In this document: piece after piece, positions 22,040 to 25,080 of the stretch
Position numbering within the stretch: the stretch's first letter is position 1
Layout: each line of letters starts with the position of its first letter
Assembly: GCA_035604635.1 (NCBI GenBank)
Contig: DATNIC010000071.1
Location: forward strand, 1 to 25,080
Length of the DNA stretch: 25,080 bases
Direction: 5' to 3'
DNA from: DATNIC01 sp035604635
GTDB taxonomy: Bacteria > Vulcanimicrobiota > Vulcanimicrobiia > Vulcanimicrobiales > Vulcanimicrobiaceae
Translations under genes and position numbers: made by a program
Notes under the pieces: model-generated
What the model was told of the DNA's origin: nothing
Database searches by the model: none
Seen by the model: the letters and a program-made list of their open reading frames with translations, nothing else

Positions 22040-24099
22040 GCCGCACCGTCGCTCTGCGTGCAATCGATACGGATCTCGTGCAGGGGGCCGATTTCAAAGC
22101 GATCGCCCGGCCGGACGATCGTCGTCGAGCCGTATTCCTCGAGCACCGCGGGACCAGCGGCGCGGAAGCCCGGCGCCAGCCCGTAGCGATCGAAGACGCG
22201 CGTTTCGCTTGCTCCGCCCGCGTCGCCGAAATAGACGCTGCGCACCGACGAACTTCGCCCGGCCGATGCTGCCCGCGGTAGCCGCCCGATCTCCGGGCGG
22301 TCCAAACGAGCAAACGCCGAGAGATGAAGCGCCTGAAACTCCGCCGGCGCCTTCGCATCGGCGTGGCCGTAACGCCGCCGATAGTCGGTTTCGAACGCCG
22401 CTCGAATCTGTTCGGCCGTCGCGAGTCCCGAGACCGGGACCCGAATGTTGTGCCGCTGCCCGCGATAGCGCATCTCGGCAAAGCGCGCGAAGCGCACGTC
22501 CGCCGTCCCGAACTCGGCTCCCAGCGCGGTGGCCGTCGAACGCTCCAGCGCTGCGAACCGTTCGTCCATCGAGGCGATCGTCGCGTCGTCGAGTATCCCG
22601 ACGAACGTGGTCGACTCGTCGAGCCGCGCATCGGCCAAGAGCATTCCGGTTGCCGAGAACGTCCCCGGTTCGGGCGGGACCACCACGGTTGGAATGGAGA
22701 GTTCCCGCGCGAGCGCGGAGGCGTGCAGCGGTCCACCGCCGCCATAGGCGAACAGAACGAAGTCGCGCGGGTCACGCCCATGTTCGACCGAGATGCGCCT
22801 GATCGCACCGGCCATGAGGACCGTCGCAATCGAGATGATCCCGTCGGCCATGCGGACGGTCCCGGCATCGTCACCGTAGCCGAGCGGCTCCGCGATGCGG
22901 CTCGCGATCGCGCGATACGCGGCGTCGACGTCGAGTCGCAGTTCGCCGCCCAAAAACTGTTCCGCGTTGAGACGCCCCAAAATGAGGTTCGCATCGGTGA
23001 CCGTCGGATCGAGCCCGCCGTGCCCGTAACAGACCGGTCCCGGGGTCGAGCCGGCGCTTTGCGGTCCAACGCGTACACGACGTTGCGGATCGAGCCACGC
23101 AATCGAGCCGCCGCCTGAGCCGACTTCGACGATGTCGATCACCGGCGATTTGACCGGAAATCCTTGAACGTAGCCCCCGGCGTAGTAGACGGCGTCGACG
23201 GAGTAGCGGCCGTCCTCGACCAGCGCGCACTTCGCCGTCGTCCCGCCCATGTCGAATGCGATCACATTCTTGAAACCAAGCGCTTCCGCATAGACCCCGG
23301 CGCCGATGCAGCCGCCGATCGGTCCCGATTCGACGAGCGCGATCGGCTGCCGGCACGTCCGATCCGCGGAAAGGACGCCGCCGTTCGAGCCCATCATGAA
23401 GAGCGATCCGCCGAATCCGCGATCGGCCAACTCGGCTTCGAGGGTGCGGATGTAGGACCGTACCTGTGGGCCTACATAGGCGTTCGCCGCGACCGTCGAC
23501 GTGCGCTCGTACTCGTACCATTCACGCGATAGATCCGTGCTGTGCGTGACGAACGTGCCGGGCAAAAGCCGCTTGAGCGTTTGGGCCGCGAGCTCTTCGT
23601 GTTGCGCGTTCGCGTACGAGTGCAGGAAGAAGATCGCGACCGCATCGACGTCGCGTTCTCGCAATGTCCCGGCGAGGCGCTCCAGGGCAGCGACGTCGAG
23701 CGGCTCGATCACTCGGCCTTGCGCATCGACCCGTTCGCGAACCTCAAAACGCAGTTCGCGCGGGATCAGCGGTTCATCGCGCTGGTAATAGAGATCGAAG
23801 GGATTCGGCCGGTTGCCGCGCGCGATCTCCAAGATGTCGCGAAACCCGGCGGTCGTTATGAGCGCTGCTCTCGAACCTGTGCGCTGGATAAGCGCGTTGA
23901 TGACCAGCGTCGTCCCGTGGTTGACGAGCGTCGCGTCGCGCGGCGTCAGCCGTACCTTTGCGAAGCAGTCCAGGATGCCGTTCGCGAAGTTTTCGTAGGT
24001 CGTCGGACTCTTCGTGTAGCGCACGCTGTTCGTTTCGTGGTCGAAGGCCACGAGATCGGTGAACGTCCCGCCGATATCGACGGCAACGACGTAAGACAC
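22036..24099 (-). CDS. Hydantoinase/oxoprolinase family protein, ATP-binding subunit (HyuA-like)
   Basis: This 687-residue protein has the usual length of stand-alone HyuA subunits. The ASKHA-type ATPase fold begins DIGGTFTD (residues 8-15). It continues with VNHGTTLVINALIQRTG, GFRDILEIARGNRPNPFDL, SREWYEYERTSTVAANAYV, SNGGVLSADR, ESGPIGGCIGAG, FDMGGTTAKCALVEDG, EVGSGGGSIAW and FAYGGGGPLHASALA. It phosphorylates or otherwise activates the substrate with ATP for the B subunit. The start is GTG 24099, whose G is also the last base of the SBP4 TAG stop (TAGTG). The gene order SBP4-HyuA-HyuB-SBP3 suggests one operon for import and hydrolysis of a cyclic nitrogen compound. Acetone or acetophenone carboxylase is less likely because no gamma or extra subunits are seen. 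Confidence 0.94.
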   Translation of the reverse strand: MSYVVAVDIGGTFTDLVAFDHETNSVRYTKSPTTYENFANGILDCFAKVRLTPRDATLVNHGTTLVINALIQRTGSRAALITTAGFRDILEIARGNRPNPFDLYYQRDEPLIPRELRFEVRERVDAQGRVIEPLDVAALERLAGTLRERDVDAVAIFFLHSYANAQHEELAAQTLKRLLPGTFVTHSTDLSREWYEYERTSTVAANAYVGPQVRSYIRTLEAELADRGFGGSLFMMGSNGGVLSADRTCRQPIALVESGPIGGCIGAGVYAEALGFKNVIAFDMGGTTAKCALVEDGRYSVDAVYYAGGYVQGFPVKSPVIDIVEVGSGGGSIAWLDPQRRVRVGPQSAGSTPGPVCYGHGGLDPTVTDANLILGRLNAEQFLGGELRLDVDAAYRAIASRIAEPLGYGDDAGTVRMADGIISIATVLMAGAIRRISVEHGRDPRDFVLFAYGGGGPLHASALARELSIPTVVVPPEPGTFSATGMLLADARLDESTTFVGILDDATIASMDERFAALERSTATALGAEFGTADVRFARFAEMRYRGQRHNIRVPVSGLATAEQIRAAFETDYRRRYGHADAKAPAEFQALHLSAFARLDRPEIGRLPRAASAGRSSSVRSVYFGDAGGASETRVFDRYGLAPGFRAAGPAVLEEYGSTTIVRPGDRFEIGPLHEIRIDCTQSDGAA

Positions 24100-25037
24100 T
24101 AGTGGAGCGCGTCGGGATTGAAGAGATCGGAGGCCGGGAAACGGGCTGTCAACGCTCCGTACTGCGCTCCCGCGTCGACGACGGGTTGCACGACGGAGAG
24201 ATCGGTCCGCTCGAGGAAGCTTGCGCGCGCCATCGAGCGGACGACGCTGAGATCGACGTTCATTGCCTTGCTGACGATCTCGGCGGTCTTGTCCTGATGG
24301 TGGTTTGCCCAGGTCCCGGCCTGACGCATCGCTTGCGCAAAGCGGCGCGCCAGATCGCGATTGGCCGCGATCCAGGTTTCGTTTGCGATGTAGGCGTCGA
24401 TCATCCAGCGGTCGGCGATACCGTCGTAGGACTTCGCGAAAAAGCGCGTGTCGTTCTTGGACTGCGTGAGAAACGGCTCGGGGACTACGCCGGCATCGAC
24501 GCGGCCCGCGATGATCGCGGCCGGCGTTGCAGAAAACGGGAGTTCGACGAACCGCACTTGCTTGGAATCACCGCCGTTTTTGTCGACCCAGCCCTCGGCC
24601 GAGATATGCGCGATCCCTTTGAGGACGTTGACGCCGATCGTCGTCCCGTTGAGGTCACGTGCCGTACGCAGCTTCGAGTTCTTTGCGACTAGCATCACCG
24701 TCGTGGGATTCTTCGTCGTATAGACGGCGCCCGATCCGATGATCTTCAGCGGCAGTCCCTTCTCGTGGGCTGACGCAAGCGACAAGACGTTCGAGCCTCC
24801 GACGTCCAGTGAGCCCGAGACGACGGCCGCGGCGATCGCACTCCCGTTGGTGAAGTTCTGCAGCTGGACGTCGATTCCGGCGCGCGAAAGAAACCCTTCC
24901 GACATCGCGCTGAATATCTCGGACGACGAATCGAGCGCGACGTTCCCGAGCCGTATCGGCGAATCAGCTGCAAGGACGCGACGAGGAAGCTGAACGAATG
25001 CGGCAGACAAGCCGAGGACGAGGGTACGGCGCTTCAT
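24099..25037 (-). CDS. NMT1/SsuA-type ABC transporter substrate-binding protein (SBP4)
   Basis: This 312-residue binding protein is the first complete gene of the HyuAB operon. The signal peptide MKRRTLVLGLSAAFVQLPRR has a KRRTLVLG start, compatible with Tat or Sec export, and a VLA-AD cleavage site. The mature part has EGFLSRAGIDVQLQNF, GSAIAAAVVSGSLDVGGSN, ARDLNGTTIGVNVLKG, DKNGGDSKQVRFVEL, AGVVPEPFLTQSK and WANHHQDKTAEI, then FPASDLFNPDAL at the end. It is collinear with SBP3 and SBP2. ATG 25037 overlaps a TGA in an upstream frame, suggesting it continues an operon that starts outside the window. The ligand is unknown. Confidence 0.92.
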   Translation of the reverse strand: MKRRTLVLGLSAAFVQLPRRVLAADSPIRLGNVALDSSSEIFSAMSEGFLSRAGIDVQLQNFTNGSAIAAAVVSGSLDVGGSNVLSLASAHEKGLPLKIIGSGAVYTTKNPTTVMLVAKNSKLRTARDLNGTTIGVNVLKGIAHISAEGWVDKNGGDSKQVRFVELPFSATPAAIIAGRVDAGVVPEPFLTQSKNDTRFFAKSYDGIADRWMIDAYIANETWIAANRDLARRFAQAMRQAGTWANHHQDKTAEIVSKAMNVDLSVVRSMARASFLERTDLSVVQPVVDAGAQYGALTARFPASDLFNPDALH

Positions 25038-25080
25038 GACCAGCTGACGAAGGCCATAGCAGTTCCGGTGCCTGCTTCCG
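25034..25080 (-). CDS. C-terminal end of an upstream gene, partial
   Basis: About 14 codons before SBP4 are open on the minus strand and end in a TGA that overlaps the SBP4 ATG (ATGA), reading EAGTGTAMAFVSWS. The overlap matches the coupling pattern seen throughout the window, which is the main reason to call it. It is too short to assign to a family. Confidence 0.35.
   Translation of the reverse strand, partial: EAGTGTAMAFVSWS

Noticed and set aside
21285..23102. 605-codon minus-strand frame across the HyuA/HyuB junction
   Set aside because: Extremely Arg/Ser-rich low-complexity translation. HyuA and HyuB in the other frame have complete family motifs and a normal GTGA junction.
1..25080. 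tRNA, rRNA, CRISPR, insertion sequence or phage elements
   Set aside because: No cloverleaf-like sequence, repeat-spacer array, transposase, integrase or long inverted repeats were seen; nearly all of the DNA is accounted for by protein genes.

Overview
This is a GC-rich, gene-dense bacterial window with no RNA genes, CRISPR array, insertion sequence or recognisable terminator. No gene-free stretch exceeds about 55 bases. Frequent GTG and TTG starts, stop/start overlaps, a bacterial SUI1 protein, repeated NMT1/SsuA-type binding proteins and TPR-glycosyltransferase fusions suggest a high-GC environmental (soil-type) bacterium. A candidate phylum such as Eremiobacterota would fit, but that is only an inference; nothing here proves the taxonomy.

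Layout. The left edge holds the N-terminus of a class II aldolase/adducin protein (minus), then a divergent aldo/keto reductase (plus). A minus-strand run follows: SDR1, a phytanoyl-CoA-dioxygenase-like hydroxylase (PhyH) and a stand-alone cyclic-nucleotide-binding domain protein (CNMP1). Divergent from it is a seven-gene plus-strand operon (3212-10532): binding protein SBP1, SDR2, Rieske oxygenase 1, a Gfo/Idh/MocA dehydrogenase resembling phthalate cis-dihydrodiol dehydrogenase, Rieske oxygenase 2, SDR3 and SBP2. It reads as an aromatic or heteroaromatic uptake and oxidation operon with a binding protein at each end.

The middle (10.5-17.4 kb) holds an isochorismatase-like hydrolase (minus), a roughly 1000-residue multidomain glycosyltransferase (plus), a small unknown protein (minus) and two tandem TPR plus GT9-like glycosyltransferases (plus). 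This is a surface or protein glycosylation block. Next come SUI1 and a second CNMP-only protein (minus) and a cyclopropane-fatty-acid-synthase-like methyltransferase (plus).

The right part (19.4-25.0 kb, minus) is a second catabolic operon, SBP4-HyuA-HyuB-SBP3. It encodes an ATP-dependent hydantoinase/oxoprolinase-type enzyme, again bracketed by two binding proteins. A few codons of an upstream gene lie at the right edge.

How it fits together (inference). Four related periplasmic binding proteins without any permease or ATPase bracket two catabolic operons. Each operon may capture its own substrates and share a transporter core encoded elsewhere. Strand switches are extremely tight: convergent genes overlap or sit 1-3 bases apart, and divergent starts are 18-54 bases apart.
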